64,000 nt of DNA, from the NCBI GenBank assembly GCA_031548515.1, contig JAVBRB010000017.1:49241-113240 (forward strand), given 5' to 3'. Shown here in pieces: positions 34,394 to 44,003 of the stretch. The number at the start of each line of letters is the position of its first letter. Position 1 is the first letter of the stretch. The notes under the pieces are model-generated. The model searched no databases and was not told where the DNA came from. It saw nothing but the letters and a program-made list of their open reading frames with translations. The DNA comes from UBA940 sp031548515 (lineage in GTDB: Bacteria; Bacteroidota; Bacteroidia; Bacteroidales; Rikenellaceae). The position numbers and the translations under genes are program-made.

Positions 34394-35839
34394 ATGAGTG
34401 AGAACGACAAGATAATAGGCGAACTTGCAGACAGGGAGTACGAGTACGGTTTCGTGACGGATATCGACACGGAGGTCATTCCGCGCGGGTTGGACGAGGA
34501 TATCGTCAGGCTGATATCGTCGAAGAAGGGCGAGCCGGAGTGGATGCTCGAGTACCGCCTGAAGGCCTACCGCCACTGGCTCGGAATGGAGATGCCCCGC
34601 TGGGCGCATCTGGACATACCCGAGATCAATTTTCAGGATATTATATATTACGCTGCGCCGCGCACGGCCCCTAAGCACAAGAGTTTGGACGAGGTCGATC
34701 CGGAGCTTGTCGAAACCTTCAACAAGCTGGGCATTCCGCTCGAGGAGCAGATGATGCTGGCAGGGGTCGCGGTCGACGCCGTGATGGATTCGGTGTCGGT
34801 GAAAACCACTTTCAAGGAGACTCTGGCCGAAAAAGGGATCGTTTTCTGCTCGATGAGCGAGGCGATCCGCGACTATCCGGAGTTGATACGCAAATACTTA
34901 GGCAGCGTAGTCCCTTACACCGATAATTTCTATGCGGCTCTGAATGCGGCGGTCTTTTCCGACGGGTCGTTCTGCTACATCCCGAAGGGGGTGCATTCGC
35001 CGATGGAACTCAGCACTTATTTCCGCATCAACGCCGCAGGGACGGGGCAGTTCGAGCGCACTCTGATCGTCGCCGAAGAGGGCAGTTACGTGAGCTATCT
35101 GGAGGGTTGCACGGCTCCGCAGCGCGATGAAAACCAACTTCATGCGGCGGTGGTGGAGATAGTCGTGATGAAGGACGCCGAAGTGAAATATTCGACGGTT
35201 CAGAACTGGTATCCCGGCGACAGGAACGGCCGCGGGGGGGTCTATAATTTCGTGACCAAGCGTGGTATCTGCAAGGGCGACAACGCCCGCTTGTCGTGGA
35301 CCCAGGTCGAGACAGGATCGGCCATCACGTGGAAGTACCCCAGCTGCATTCTGGCCGGCGACAACAGCGTCGGCGAGTTCTACTCAGTGGCTATGACCAA
35401 CAACTTCCAGCAGGCCGACACCGGAACGAAAATGATACACGTGGGAAAAAACACCCGCAGCCGCATCGTTTCCAAGGGGATTTCGGCCGGACGCAGCCAG
35501 AATACCTACAGGGGACTGGTTCGCGTGGCGAAAAAAGCAGAAGGGGCGCGGAATTACTCGCAATGCGATTCGCTGCTGATAGGCGACCGCTGCGGTGCAC
35601 ACACGTTTCCATATATCGAAACGCATAACCGTTCGGCGCAGGTCGAACACGAGGCTACAACATCGAAAATAAATGAGGATCAGCTCTTTTATTGCAACCA
35701 ACGAGGGATTTCTACAGAGGATGCGGTGGGGTTGATAGTCAACGGATATGCAAAAGAGGTATTAAATAAGCTGCCGATGGAGTTCGCGGTCGAAGCCCAA
35801 AAGCTGCTGGCGATATCTCTCGAAGGCAGCGTAGGATAG
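34394..35839 (+). CDS. sufB: Fe-S cluster assembly protein SufB
   Basis: The 481-residue protein is a SufB/SufD family scaffold: a helical N-terminus, then a right-handed parallel beta-helix. Recognisable features are KTTFKETLAEKGIVFCSM near 137, VPYTDNFYAALNAAVFSDGSF near 172, LEGCTAP near 237 (a conserved Cys) and NCEAR-type elements near the end (SQCDSLLIGDRCGAHTFP). It forms the SufBC2D complex on which Fe-S clusters are built. sufC and sufD follow. Confidence 0.97.
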   Translation: MSENDKIIGELADREYEYGFVTDIDTEVIPRGLDEDIVRLISSKKGEPEWMLEYRLKAYRHWLGMEMPRWAHLDIPEINFQDIIYYAAPRTAPKHKSLDEVDPELVETFNKLGIPLEEQMMLAGVAVDAVMDSVSVKTTFKETLAEKGIVFCSMSEAIRDYPELIRKYLGSVVPYTDNFYAALNAAVFSDGSFCYIPKGVHSPMELSTYFRINAAGTGQFERTLIVAEEGSYVSYLEGCTAPQRDENQLHAAVVEIVVMKDAEVKYSTVQNWYPGDRNGRGGVYNFVTKRGICKGDNARLSWTQVETGSAITWKYPSCILAGDNSVGEFYSVAMTNNFQQADTGTKMIHVGKNTRSRIVSKGISAGRSQNTYRGLVRVAKKAEGARNYSQCDSLLIGDRCGAHTFPYIETHNRSAQVEHEATTSKINEDQLFYCNQRGISTEDAVGLIVNGYAKEVLNKLPMEFAVEAQKLLAISLEGSVG

Positions 35840-35951
35840 AAAAGTTATGGCGCTGAATTACATGCTGACGAATAAAGACGAGCAGGAAAACAGGAATGAA
35901 TCCCTGTTCGCCCGGGAACTCGAAAAATATGAAGAAATACGGAAGCTGAGT

Positions 35952-36698
35952 ATGTTGGAGGTAAGGAATTTACACGCTACGGTGGCCGGCCGCGAAGTGC
36001 TGAGAGGGCTGGACTTTTCGGTGCGGGCTGGCGAAGTCCACGCCATCATGGGGCCCAACGGCTCGGGAAAAAGCACGTTCGCATCCGTCTTGGCAGGGAA
36101 TCCGCGCTACGAGGTGACCGAAGGCAGCGTGCTGTATATGGGCCGCGACCTTCTCGATATGAATATCGAGGAGAGGGCCCGCGAAGGCATCTTTCTGGGT
36201 TTCCAATATCCGGTCGAGATCCCCGGCGTGAGTATGGCCAATTTCATGAAAGCTGCTGTCAATGAAAAGCGCAAAGCTCTTGGAGAGGAGCCTATTTCGG
36301 CCGGAGAGTTCCTGAAAATGATGCGCGAAAAAGCCGCACTCGTGGAACTTGACCCGACAATGATAAGCCGCTCTGTGAACGAAGGGTTTTCGGGCGGCGA
36401 GAAGAAAAAGAACGAGATTTTCCAGATGGCTATGCTCGAGCCACGCCTTGCGGTACTCGACGAAACCGACAGCGGACTCGACATCGATGCCCTGCGTATA
36501 GTGGGAGAAGGAGTATCGAAACTGCGCTGTCCGGACAACGCTATCGTACTTATAACGCACTATCAGAGGCTTCTGGACTACATCGTGCCCGATTTCGTGC
36601 ATGTGCTCTACAAGGGGCGCATAATCAAGTCCGGCGACTGCGACCTGGCGCTGAAACTGGAAGCCGACGGCTATGACTGGCTGATCTCGAATTTGTAG
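35952..36698 (+). CDS. sufC: Fe-S cluster assembly ATPase SufC
   Basis: From ATG 35952 the protein has 248 residues and begins MLEVRNLHATVAGREVL, the usual SufC start. Walker A is GPNGSGKSTFA (about 36-46), the signature is FSGGEKKKNEI near 145 and Walker B is LAVLDETDSGLD near 167. It powers the SufBC2D scaffold. The frame is open back to ATG 35847, only 7 bases after sufB. This would add a charged 35-residue N-terminal extension; I think it less likely. Confidence 0.93.
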   Translation: MLEVRNLHATVAGREVLRGLDFSVRAGEVHAIMGPNGSGKSTFASVLAGNPRYEVTEGSVLYMGRDLLDMNIEERAREGIFLGFQYPVEIPGVSMANFMKAAVNEKRKALGEEPISAGEFLKMMREKAALVELDPTMISRSVNEGFSGGEKKKNEIFQMAMLEPRLAVLDETDSGLDIDALRIVGEGVSKLRCPDNAIVLITHYQRLLDYIVPDFVHVLYKGRIIKSGDCDLALKLEADGYDWLISNL

Positions 36699-36713
36699 TT
36701 TCGGATTCGAGGA

Positions 36714-36754
36714 AATGAAAATTGAAAATTGAGGCGATGCTTCGCATCTTTTGA
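36714..36754. repeat. Intergenic AAAATTG tandem repeat with TTC-loop hairpin
   Basis: ATGAAAATTGAAAATTGA is followed by a small hairpin GATGC-TTC-GCATC. It fills the sufC-sufD gap and has the same design as the element at 4988-5105. Confidence 0.55.
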
Positions 36755-36760
36755 TATATT

Positions 36761-38050
36761 TTGAAAGGAATCGAAAACAAATTCTCCGGTATTTACACGG
36801 AAAACTTCGACATCATTGGCGAGGGTTTTTCGGCGCGCATGAACGCCGAGAGGGGCAGACACATGGAGGATTTTATCCTGACTGGACTACCCGGCGCGCA
36901 TGACGAGCGTTTCCTGCAGAGCGACATGCGAACCCTGCTCGGCAGCGAAGAACGCGAACTCTATTTTACCCGCCCACGTCTAAGCCGCAGTTTTACAGGC
37001 CTGCCTGGAATGGATTCCGTGGTTTTCGAGAACGGCTTCTTCGCAGGGGGCATGACTGAAATTCAGGAGGGGGTCTTGTGCGGCTCTCTAAAAGAAATTT
37101 TGGTCGAATACGGCGACGACTTTATGGCGGTCTACAATTCAATCGCGGACAACAAAAACGACGCCCTGACAGCCCTGAACAGTGCGTTCATGCAGGACGG
37201 GGCGGTAGTTTGGATACCTGCCGGTGTAAAGCTTAAGCAACCCTTTATGATAGACAACCGTTTCATGTCTGAGGAGGATGCCCAAATGTGTTTCGGGCGT
37301 ACACTGATAGTGCTTGGAGAGGGAGCGGAGGCCGATATATCGATCTTGTACCACAGCTCAGGAGATACCCGTTTCCTTGTCGATCATGTGCGTGAAATAA
37401 TAGTGGGGAATGGTGCGCGCCTTCGTCTTTCCGAAGCGAATATTATGGGGGGAGGCAGTACGCTGTTGCTGAACAGTTATATGAAACAAGCGGCCCAAAG
37501 TCGTTCAGAGAGCGTTTTTGCCGAACTGGGGGATGGTTTTGCACGCCTCGCGCTGCGCACCGATCTTGCAGGTACACATGCCGAGGCCGGTCTTTGGGGA
37601 ATTTATCTCGCGTCAGGCGCAGAGCACAGTGATATAGAATTGAGAATGAACCACCTGGTTCCCGACAGCCGCAGCCGCCAGCTCGTAAAAGGGATCGTAG
37701 CTGACGAGGCTACGGGTATTTTCACGGGAATGGTTTATGTGGCTCCGGACGCCCAACGGACCGACGCCTCGCAGCAGAACCGCAATCTGCAACTCGACGA
37801 TACAGCACACATTTTCACCCGTCCACAGCTCGAGATCTATGCCGACGACGTGAAGTGCGGCCACGGGGCGACCGTCGGCCAGCTCGACGAAGAGGCTGTC
37901 TACTATATGCGCCAGCGCGGGGTGGGCGAACGCGAAGCCCGTCAGATGCAGATGCAGGGTTTCGTGCGCGACATCATAGATCACTGCCCTTCGGAAATTT
38001 TCCGTGAATTCGTAGCCTTGAAGGCTGGTTCACAGATAGACATGTTCTGA
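36761..38050 (+). CDS. sufD: Fe-S cluster assembly protein SufD, TTG start
   Basis: The 429-residue protein is a SufB/SufD family beta-helix protein with YADDVKCGHGATVGQLDEEAVYY near 365, the conserved SufD C-terminal motif. It is the third part of SufBC2D. The N-terminal residues before the first ATG (36839) match the helical SufD start (YTENFDIIGEGFSARMNAERG). An in-frame TGA sits at 36752-36754, so a non-ATG start is needed; TTG at 36761 is the best choice. The repeat just upstream may have replaced the original start. It ends 1 base before mnmG. Confidence 0.92.
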   Translation: MKGIENKFSGIYTENFDIIGEGFSARMNAERGRHMEDFILTGLPGAHDERFLQSDMRTLLGSEERELYFTRPRLSRSFTGLPGMDSVVFENGFFAGGMTEIQEGVLCGSLKEILVEYGDDFMAVYNSIADNKNDALTALNSAFMQDGAVVWIPAGVKLKQPFMIDNRFMSEEDAQMCFGRTLIVLGEGAEADISILYHSSGDTRFLVDHVREIIVGNGARLRLSEANIMGGGSTLLLNSYMKQAAQSRSESVFAELGDGFARLALRTDLAGTHAEAGLWGIYLASGAEHSDIELRMNHLVPDSRSRQLVKGIVADEATGIFTGMVYVAPDAQRTDASQQNRNLQLDDTAHIFTRPQLEIYADDVKCGHGATVGQLDEEAVYYMRQRGVGEREARQMQMQGFVRDIIDHCPSEIFREFVALKAGSQIDMF

Positions 38051-38051
38051 A

Positions 38052-39935
38052 ATGCATCTGGAATACGATATAATCGTTGTAGGCGGGGGACACGCCGGAT
38101 GTGAAGCGGCTGTGGCTGCGGCACGCCTCGGATCGCGCACCCTGCTTGTCACGATGGACATGTCGAAGTTCGCCGCAATGTCGTGCAACCCGGCTGTCGG
38201 CGGAGTAGCCAAGGGACAGATTGTCAGAGAAATAGATGCACTGGGCGGACAAATGGGCATCATCACAGACCGCAGTACAATCCAGTTCCGCATGCTCAAC
38301 CGTTCTAAAGGTGCGGCGATGTGGAGTCCGCGCGCGCAATGTGACAAGGAGCAGTTTTCCGACATTTGGCGGCGGACGCTCGAAAACACCTGGAAACTAT
38401 ACATCTGGCAAGACAGCGTAGTCGATATCATAGCAGAAGGGCAGGGCGAAAACCGGCGCATAACCGGTGTCAGGACCGCCCTTGGAGTCGAATTCAAAGC
38501 CCGGGCTGTGGTACTCACAGCCGGAACTTTCCTCAACGGACTTATTCACGTCGGCCGCAACCGGATCGATGGCGGCCGCATGGGCGACGCCGCATCCAAA
38601 GGACTCACAGAAAGGCTTGTCGAACTTGGTTTCGAGACAGGCCGGATGAAGACAGGTACTCCGGCAAGGCTCGACGCCCGTACAATAGATTTCGAACGGT
38701 TGACGGTACAGGACGGTGATGAAAAACCCTCCAAATTTTCATTCTCGCCTGACACAGCGCCTGTTAAAAAACAAATGCCATGCTTCATCGTCAACACTTC
38801 GAAAGAGGTTCACGACACGCTGCGGACGGGTTTTGCCGATTCTCCGCTCTTCAATGGCACCATCAAGGGAATCGGCCCGCGCTACTGCCCCAGTATCGAG
38901 GATAAGCTGCGCACTTTCGCCGACAAGGATTCGCATCAGTTATTTCTTGAACCAGAGGGCATTGACAGCAACGAATACTATCTTAACGGTTTCTCGTCGT
39001 CGCTGCCGTGGCAAGTGCAGATAGCGGCCCTGCAAAAGATAGAAGGGCTGGAGAACGTACACCTGCTCCGTCCCGGCTATGCCATAGAATACGACTACTT
39101 TCCGCCCACGCAACTGCTTCATACCCTGCAGACCAAGCTCATTCCGAACCTTTACTTCGCTGGCCAGATAAACGGCACGACTGGGTACGAGGAGGCCGGG
39201 GCGCAGGGACTCATGGCCGGTATCAACGCCCACCTCAAGCTCGACGGCCGCGAGCCTTTCGTACTGCGGCGCGACGAAGCCTATATCGGAGTGCTGATCG
39301 ACGACCTGGTGACCAAGGGGGTCGACGAACCATACCGCATGTTCACTAGCCGAGCCGAGTACCGTATTCTTCTCCGTCAGGACAACGCCGACCTGCGGCT
39401 TACTCCGAAAGGGCGGGAGATCGGACTCGTAGACGATCAAAGATGGCGAAATTTCGAACAAAAAAAATTGAACATAGAATCGCTCAAAAGATTCGTTGAT
39501 GGACTGAGTGTCTCTCCAGACGATTTACGTGATTATTTATATTCGGTCGATTCGACCCAATTAACACAAGGCCGGAAGCTCAGTTTCATTCTTTCCCGTA
39601 ATGAAATCATCCTGAAAGAAGTGATCAAGGCCTTACCAGTCCTGAAAGAATTCGTCGAAAATAACGGGATTACAGACGAAGAGATCGAAGAAGTAGAAAT
39701 CGAAATCAAATATAAAGGTTATGTAGAGCGCGAAAAACACATCGCAAAAAAATTGCGTCGGCTCGAAGATATTGCCATTCCGGAGAAATTCGATTTCAAA
39801 TCTTTGGAATCTCTCACGATGGAATCCCGCCAGAAACTAACGCGCATCCGTCCGGCAACGATAGGACAGGCATCGCGCATTCCGGGCGTTTCTCCTGCCG
39901 ACATCAACGTTTTGCTCGTCTATTTCGGGCGCTGA
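38052..39935 (+). CDS. mnmG: tRNA uridine-5-carboxymethylaminomethyl modification enzyme MnmG
   Basis: The 627-residue protein has an N-terminal FAD motif VVGGGHAGCEAA (8-19), CNPAVGGVAKGQIVREIDALGG near 45, GTFLNG near 157 and the C-terminal helical domain (about 545-627). With MnmE it modifies wobble U34 of several tRNAs. The last 150 codons are visibly more AT-rich than the rest. It follows sufD by 1 base and is followed at once by two parS-like palindromes; gid/mnm genes near parS and the origin are a recurrent bacterial arrangement. Confidence 0.97.
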   Translation: MHLEYDIIVVGGGHAGCEAAVAAARLGSRTLLVTMDMSKFAAMSCNPAVGGVAKGQIVREIDALGGQMGIITDRSTIQFRMLNRSKGAAMWSPRAQCDKEQFSDIWRRTLENTWKLYIWQDSVVDIIAEGQGENRRITGVRTALGVEFKARAVVLTAGTFLNGLIHVGRNRIDGGRMGDAASKGLTERLVELGFETGRMKTGTPARLDARTIDFERLTVQDGDEKPSKFSFSPDTAPVKKQMPCFIVNTSKEVHDTLRTGFADSPLFNGTIKGIGPRYCPSIEDKLRTFADKDSHQLFLEPEGIDSNEYYLNGFSSSLPWQVQIAALQKIEGLENVHLLRPGYAIEYDYFPPTQLLHTLQTKLIPNLYFAGQINGTTGYEEAGAQGLMAGINAHLKLDGREPFVLRRDEAYIGVLIDDLVTKGVDEPYRMFTSRAEYRILLRQDNADLRLTPKGREIGLVDDQRWRNFEQKKLNIESLKRFVDGLSVSPDDLRDYLYSVDSTQLTQGRKLSFILSRNEIILKEVIKALPVLKEFVENNGITDEEIEEVEIEIKYKGYVEREKHIAKKLRRLEDIAIPEKFDFKSLESLTMESRQKLTRIRPATIGQASRIPGVSPADINVLLVYFGR

Positions 39936-39941
39936 TTTTTT

Positions 39942-39957
39942 TGTTCCACGTGGAACA
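39942..39957. promoter_or_regulatory. parS: parS-like site (perfect 16-bp palindrome)
   Basis: TGTTCCACGTGGAACA is a perfect palindrome matching the ParB-binding parS consensus TGTTNCACGTGNAACA. It lies 7 bases after the mnmG stop codon. parS sites cluster close to the replication origin in most bacteria that have them. Confidence 0.75.
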
Positions 39958-39983
39958 ATTATCAAAATCGCCTTCAGGCATAC

Positions 39984-40027
39984 AAAAGAAGAGTCGTTGT
40001 TCCACGTAGAACAACGACTCTTCTTTT
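39984..40027. terminator. Bidirectional terminator hairpin containing a second parS-like site
   Basis: Arms 39984-40002 and 40009-40027 form a perfect 19-bp stem with a 6-base loop and AAAA/TTTT ends, between convergent mnmG and glnS. Its centre, TGTTCCACGTAGAACA at 39998-40013, differs from the parS palindrome by one base. Confidence 0.75.
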
Positions 40028-40041
40028 GATCTAAAACGAAT

Positions 40042-41724
40042 CTATTTTTGCATTTTAGCCCAAGAATCTTTCAAAGTAACGGTGCGATTGAAGACAGGTT
40101 TGCCTGACACCGAATCCTTGTCTTTGCTAAAATATCCGATCCTCTCGAACTGGAACTTTTCACCGATTGCAGCGTCCGCAAGCGACGGCTCCATATAAAC
40201 CCTTTGGACAACGAGCGATTCGGGGTTCAGATAATCCAGAAAAGTTTTGCCTTCTTCGATATCGTCGGGATTCTCCCGGTCGAATAGGGTAGAGTAGAGG
40301 CGCGCCTCCGCCTCGACGGCAGCCGGAATCGAAACCCAATGGATGACGCCTTTGACTTTGCGCCCGTCCGAAGATCCGCCGCCCGACGATTCCGGATCGT
40401 AAGTGCAGCGCAGTTCGGCAATATCACCCGAAGCATCTTTTATAACCTCATCGCATTTTATTAAATATGCATAGCGCAGACGCACTTCGTTCCCGGGAGA
40501 AAGGCGGAAATATTTCTTGGGAGGCTCTTCCATAAAATCGTCGCGCTCGATATAGATCTCGCGTGTCATAGGAACTTCTCGCATCCCAGCACTTTCATCC
40601 TCGGGATTATTGATGCATTTTATCATCTCCGACTTACCTTCGTCGAAGTTGGTAATGACTACCTTTATGGGATTCGTCACAACCATGCGGCGCTGTGCGG
40701 TTTTATTGAGGTCTTCGCGGACGGAAAACTCCAGCAGCCCCAGGTCGATCACATTGTCGCGCTTGGCCACGCCGACCCGCTCGGCAAAAGCACGGATCGA
40801 CGCCGGAGTGTAACCCCTGCGCCTGAGCGCTGTGATGGTCGGCATGCGCGGATCGTCCCACCCGGCAACCACCTTTTGCTGAACGAGCTGAAGCAGCTTC
40901 CGCTTGCTCATCACGGTATAGGTAAGATTCAGGCGCGCAAACTCGTACTGGCGACTCGGGAAAATGCCCAACTCCTGAATAAACCAATCGTAAAGCGGAC
41001 GGTGAACGTCAAACTCCAGCGTGCAGAACGAGTGTGTTATTCTCTCTATTGAGTCGCTTTGCCCGTGTGCATAATCATACATCGGATAGATGCACCACTG
41101 ATCGCCGGTACGGTGATGGTGCGCGTGGATTATGCGGTACATGATCGGGTCGCGGAAAAACATGTTGGAATGCGCCATATCTATCTTAGCTCTCAACACC
41201 CTCGTCCCATCAGGAAATTCACCAGCCCTCATCCGTGCAAACAGATCGAGGTTCTCGTCGACGCTACGGTCGCGCCACGGACTATTCTTCCCCGGTTCGG
41301 TCACCGTCCCGCGGGTCGCACGGATTTCCTCCTGCGTCTGGTCGTCGACATAGGCTTTACCTTTTTTTATCAGTTCGACGGCCCAATCGTAAAGCTGCTC
41401 GAAATAGTCTGAGGCATATCGTTCCAACGCCCAGTCGAAACCCAGCCACTTGATATCCTCCTTTATAGAATCCACATACTCGACATCCTCCTTCACAGGG
41501 TTCGTGTCGTCGAAGCGAAGGTTGCACTTGCCGCCGTACTTCGCCGCCAGACCGAAATTCAGGCAGATACTCTTGGCGTGCCCTATATGCAGATATCCGT
41601 TCGGTTCCGGAGGAAAACGGGTCTGGATATCTTTCCCTCCTTCCGCTATATAATCCTCTATTATTTCCTCCATGAAGTTGAGCGAACGCTCCGCACCCTC
41701 AACCGATTTGATATTTTCTTCCAT
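40042..41724 (-). CDS. glnS: Glutaminyl-tRNA synthetase
   Basis: From ATG 41724 the protein has 560 residues. It is a class I synthetase with PPEPNGYLHIGHAKS (HIGH motif) near residue 40 and VMSKRKL (KMSKS) near 265. The C-terminal beta-barrel anticodon-binding domain contains RLSPGNEVRLRYAY. It attaches glutamine directly to tRNA-Gln. The frame extends 13 codons upstream, but that part falls in a GGCGGA-TTTTTT-TCCGCC hairpin (41738-41760), so the later ATG is chosen. Confidence 0.97.
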   Translation of the reverse strand: MEENIKSVEGAERSLNFMEEIIEDYIAEGGKDIQTRFPPEPNGYLHIGHAKSICLNFGLAAKYGGKCNLRFDDTNPVKEDVEYVDSIKEDIKWLGFDWALERYASDYFEQLYDWAVELIKKGKAYVDDQTQEEIRATRGTVTEPGKNSPWRDRSVDENLDLFARMRAGEFPDGTRVLRAKIDMAHSNMFFRDPIMYRIIHAHHHRTGDQWCIYPMYDYAHGQSDSIERITHSFCTLEFDVHRPLYDWFIQELGIFPSRQYEFARLNLTYTVMSKRKLLQLVQQKVVAGWDDPRMPTITALRRRGYTPASIRAFAERVGVAKRDNVIDLGLLEFSVREDLNKTAQRRMVVTNPIKVVITNFDEGKSEMIKCINNPEDESAGMREVPMTREIYIERDDFMEEPPKKYFRLSPGNEVRLRYAYLIKCDEVIKDASGDIAELRCTYDPESSGGGSSDGRKVKGVIHWVSIPAAVEAEARLYSTLFDRENPDDIEEGKTFLDYLNPESLVVQRVYMEPSLADAAIGEKFQFERIGYFSKDKDSVSGKPVFNRTVTLKDSWAKMQK

Positions 41725-41803
41725 TTTTCCCGAAAGAGACGGCGGAAAAAATCCGCCGCACAATTTTTACTATTCCTATTTATGAAATAATCTGAAACGA
41801 AAA

Positions 41804-43936
41804 TTATTTTACAATGCTCATCTCGTCGAGCAGGTACCCGGCTCCGGCAAATTTATCGATGGTCCACAATACATAACGGATATCGACGTTGATGCAGCGT
41901 TGGAGTGCTGGTTCAAAGACGACATCGCCGCTCATAGCCTCCCAGTTTCCATCGAAGGCGAGGCCAATGAGTTCACCACGGGCGTTCATAACCGGACTCC
42001 CGGAGTTTCCTCCAGTTATATCATTGTTTGTCAGGAAATTGAGCCTTAATTGGTTCTTCTCTCCGTAACGACCGTAGTCGGAATTTTTATATGCGCTTTT
42101 AAGTTCCTGAGGCACAGTGAATTCAAGAGGATTCGACGGATCTTCCTTTTCGATCACACCTTTAAGGGTCGTGTAGTATTTATAGACCACTCCGTCGCGG
42201 GGTTCATATGGAAGCACCTGCCCGTAAGTAAGGCGGATGGTAAAATTAGCATCGGGATAATATTTCCCGGTAGGATCCATTTCCGTAAGCCCTTTAACAT
42301 ACATGCCGCGCCAATCGTTAAGCCGTTTCTGAACCGGCGCAATCTTCATGGCCAATCTGCTCAATTCGGCCTGCACAGAGTTACCGGCTTCAAAAGCCGG
42401 ATCGGCATTCAGCGCTTCCTGATCGAAATCATCGAGCAGGGCAGTCATTTTCTCCAGAGACGAGAAGTTGGAGTTATCGTAAAGCCAATCGACATATGCG
42501 TCCGAATTACCGCCGAAAAGAGTATCTATCTTTACATAAACAGACGGTAATTCGTCTGGTGAAATTTTTTCGCGAACTATTGCAAACATTTTTTTAGCCA
42601 CACGGCGATCTGTAGGTTCGTTGAAATCCTTGTAAAAATCGGCGGCGATCTTCTCAATCTCCTCTTTATTAGTAACATTGCCGTCCTCATCGACTTTCAC
42701 CATACGCTCCACGAACACCGGCATCGACAACATTTCAATACCCCTTGCAAAAGCCTCTCCGAAGTACTGATAGACGCTTGCAGCCGCGGCTTTTTCCTCA
42801 ACGGCTGCCTTGATGTTCGGCAGAACGTCCTGGTATCGGAATGGAGTGTCCGTACCGGCCGCCCATGAAGCGAAACGTTCCTCTAGGGCAGATTTTATTG
42901 CCGGTATATTATTATCTATCAAAGCTTTATTCATACCTATGGAGTTCTTCCAGTAATTGGACGAAGATGCATATTTAGCCGAATATTGCAGTCTGACGCC
43001 ATCGTCGGCCAACATGTCCTCCATAATGATTTTCTGCCGTTCGCCGCGGATATATATACGGTTCGCATTATCCACGTCGATCATATACTGCATTTCATAA
43101 GTAGTCATATAGCGCTGGGTACTGCCGGGAAAACCCATGATCATCGAAAAATCGTTTTCCTTATACCCTTTCAGCGAAATTTTCAGGTGCACAGGGGCCT
43201 GATAGGGCCTGTTTTCTGGCGAATATTCAGCCGGCCGGTTGTCGGGTCCGGCATAGATGCGAAACATCGAGAAATCGTCCGTATGCCGCGGCCACATCCA
43301 ATTATCGGTATCCCCGCCGAACTTACCCATAGAGTTGGGAGGGGTACCGACAAGGCGCACATCCGGATACACCTCCGACATGATCGCAAAATATTGGTTG
43401 CCACCCATGAACGAACGCACTGTAACCGTATAATCAGGGTATATCTCCTTATAATCTACCCTGGTTTTATCCATACGGGCATTTATGATAGAATCGCGCA
43501 TGGGACCAACTCCCTGAAACGCCGCTTCTCCCAGAACAAGACCGGTAACATCCTCTATACGCCTGATGAAAGTTACAGAAAGTCCCGGAGCCGGAATTTC
43601 CTCATCCCGGCCCATAGCCCAGAATCCGTTCTTAAGAAAATCCTTCTCAATGCTGCTCAACTGCTGAATGGAGCCGTAGCCGCAGTGATGGTTGGTCAGC
43701 AGCAATCCCTCGGAGGAAACCACTTCTCCGGTACATCCGCCACCGAAAATAACAATGGCATCCTTAAGCGAACCGCCGTTAACGCTGTAAATATCCTTTG
43801 CCGACAATTTCAGCCCTTTGGCTTTCATATCCTTTATATTAAGCTTATCCAGATACGGCAACAACCACATCCCTTCATCAGCCTTTGCCGGAACTACAAA
43901 CAGTGCAACAACGCAAAAAAGAAATAATTTCTTCAT
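41804..43936 (-). CDS. S46 dipeptidyl peptidase, DPP7-like
   Basis: The 710-residue protein has a signal peptide (about 1-19) and chymotrypsin-like S46 motifs: catalytic His in LTNHHCGYG (near 84), Asp in the DNWMWPRHTDDF region (near 220) and Ser in GGNSGSPVMNARGEL (near 645). The position that separates DPP7 from DPP11 (FDG-N-W here) is Gly, which favours DPP7-type cleavage after hydrophobic P1 residues over the acidic preference of DPP11 (family knowledge). It releases dipeptides in the periplasm, complementing DPP-IV at 8353-10425. Confidence 0.92.
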   Translation of the reverse strand: MKKLFLFCVVALFVVPAKADEGMWLLPYLDKLNIKDMKAKGLKLSAKDIYSVNGGSLKDAIVIFGGGCTGEVVSSEGLLLTNHHCGYGSIQQLSSIEKDFLKNGFWAMGRDEEIPAPGLSVTFIRRIEDVTGLVLGEAAFQGVGPMRDSIINARMDKTRVDYKEIYPDYTVTVRSFMGGNQYFAIMSEVYPDVRLVGTPPNSMGKFGGDTDNWMWPRHTDDFSMFRIYAGPDNRPAEYSPENRPYQAPVHLKISLKGYKENDFSMIMGFPGSTQRYMTTYEMQYMIDVDNANRIYIRGERQKIIMEDMLADDGVRLQYSAKYASSSNYWKNSIGMNKALIDNNIPAIKSALEERFASWAAGTDTPFRYQDVLPNIKAAVEEKAAAASVYQYFGEAFARGIEMLSMPVFVERMVKVDEDGNVTNKEEIEKIAADFYKDFNEPTDRRVAKKMFAIVREKISPDELPSVYVKIDTLFGGNSDAYVDWLYDNSNFSSLEKMTALLDDFDQEALNADPAFEAGNSVQAELSRLAMKIAPVQKRLNDWRGMYVKGLTEMDPTGKYYPDANFTIRLTYGQVLPYEPRDGVVYKYYTTLKGVIEKEDPSNPLEFTVPQELKSAYKNSDYGRYGEKNQLRLNFLTNNDITGGNSGSPVMNARGELIGLAFDGNWEAMSGDVVFEPALQRCINVDIRYVLWTIDKFAGAGYLLDEMSIVK

Positions 43937-43987
43937 ATGACCGGGTATCTAAATTTTTATTCGTTAATATTGAAAAAACTGGAATTA

Positions 43988-43995
43988 CAAATGTA
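43988..43995 (-). promoter_or_regulatory. -7 promoter element of S46 peptidase gene
   Basis: TACATTTG on the minus strand, 51 bases before the ATG. Confidence 0.55.
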
Positions 43996-44003
43996 GTAAA
44001 TAA

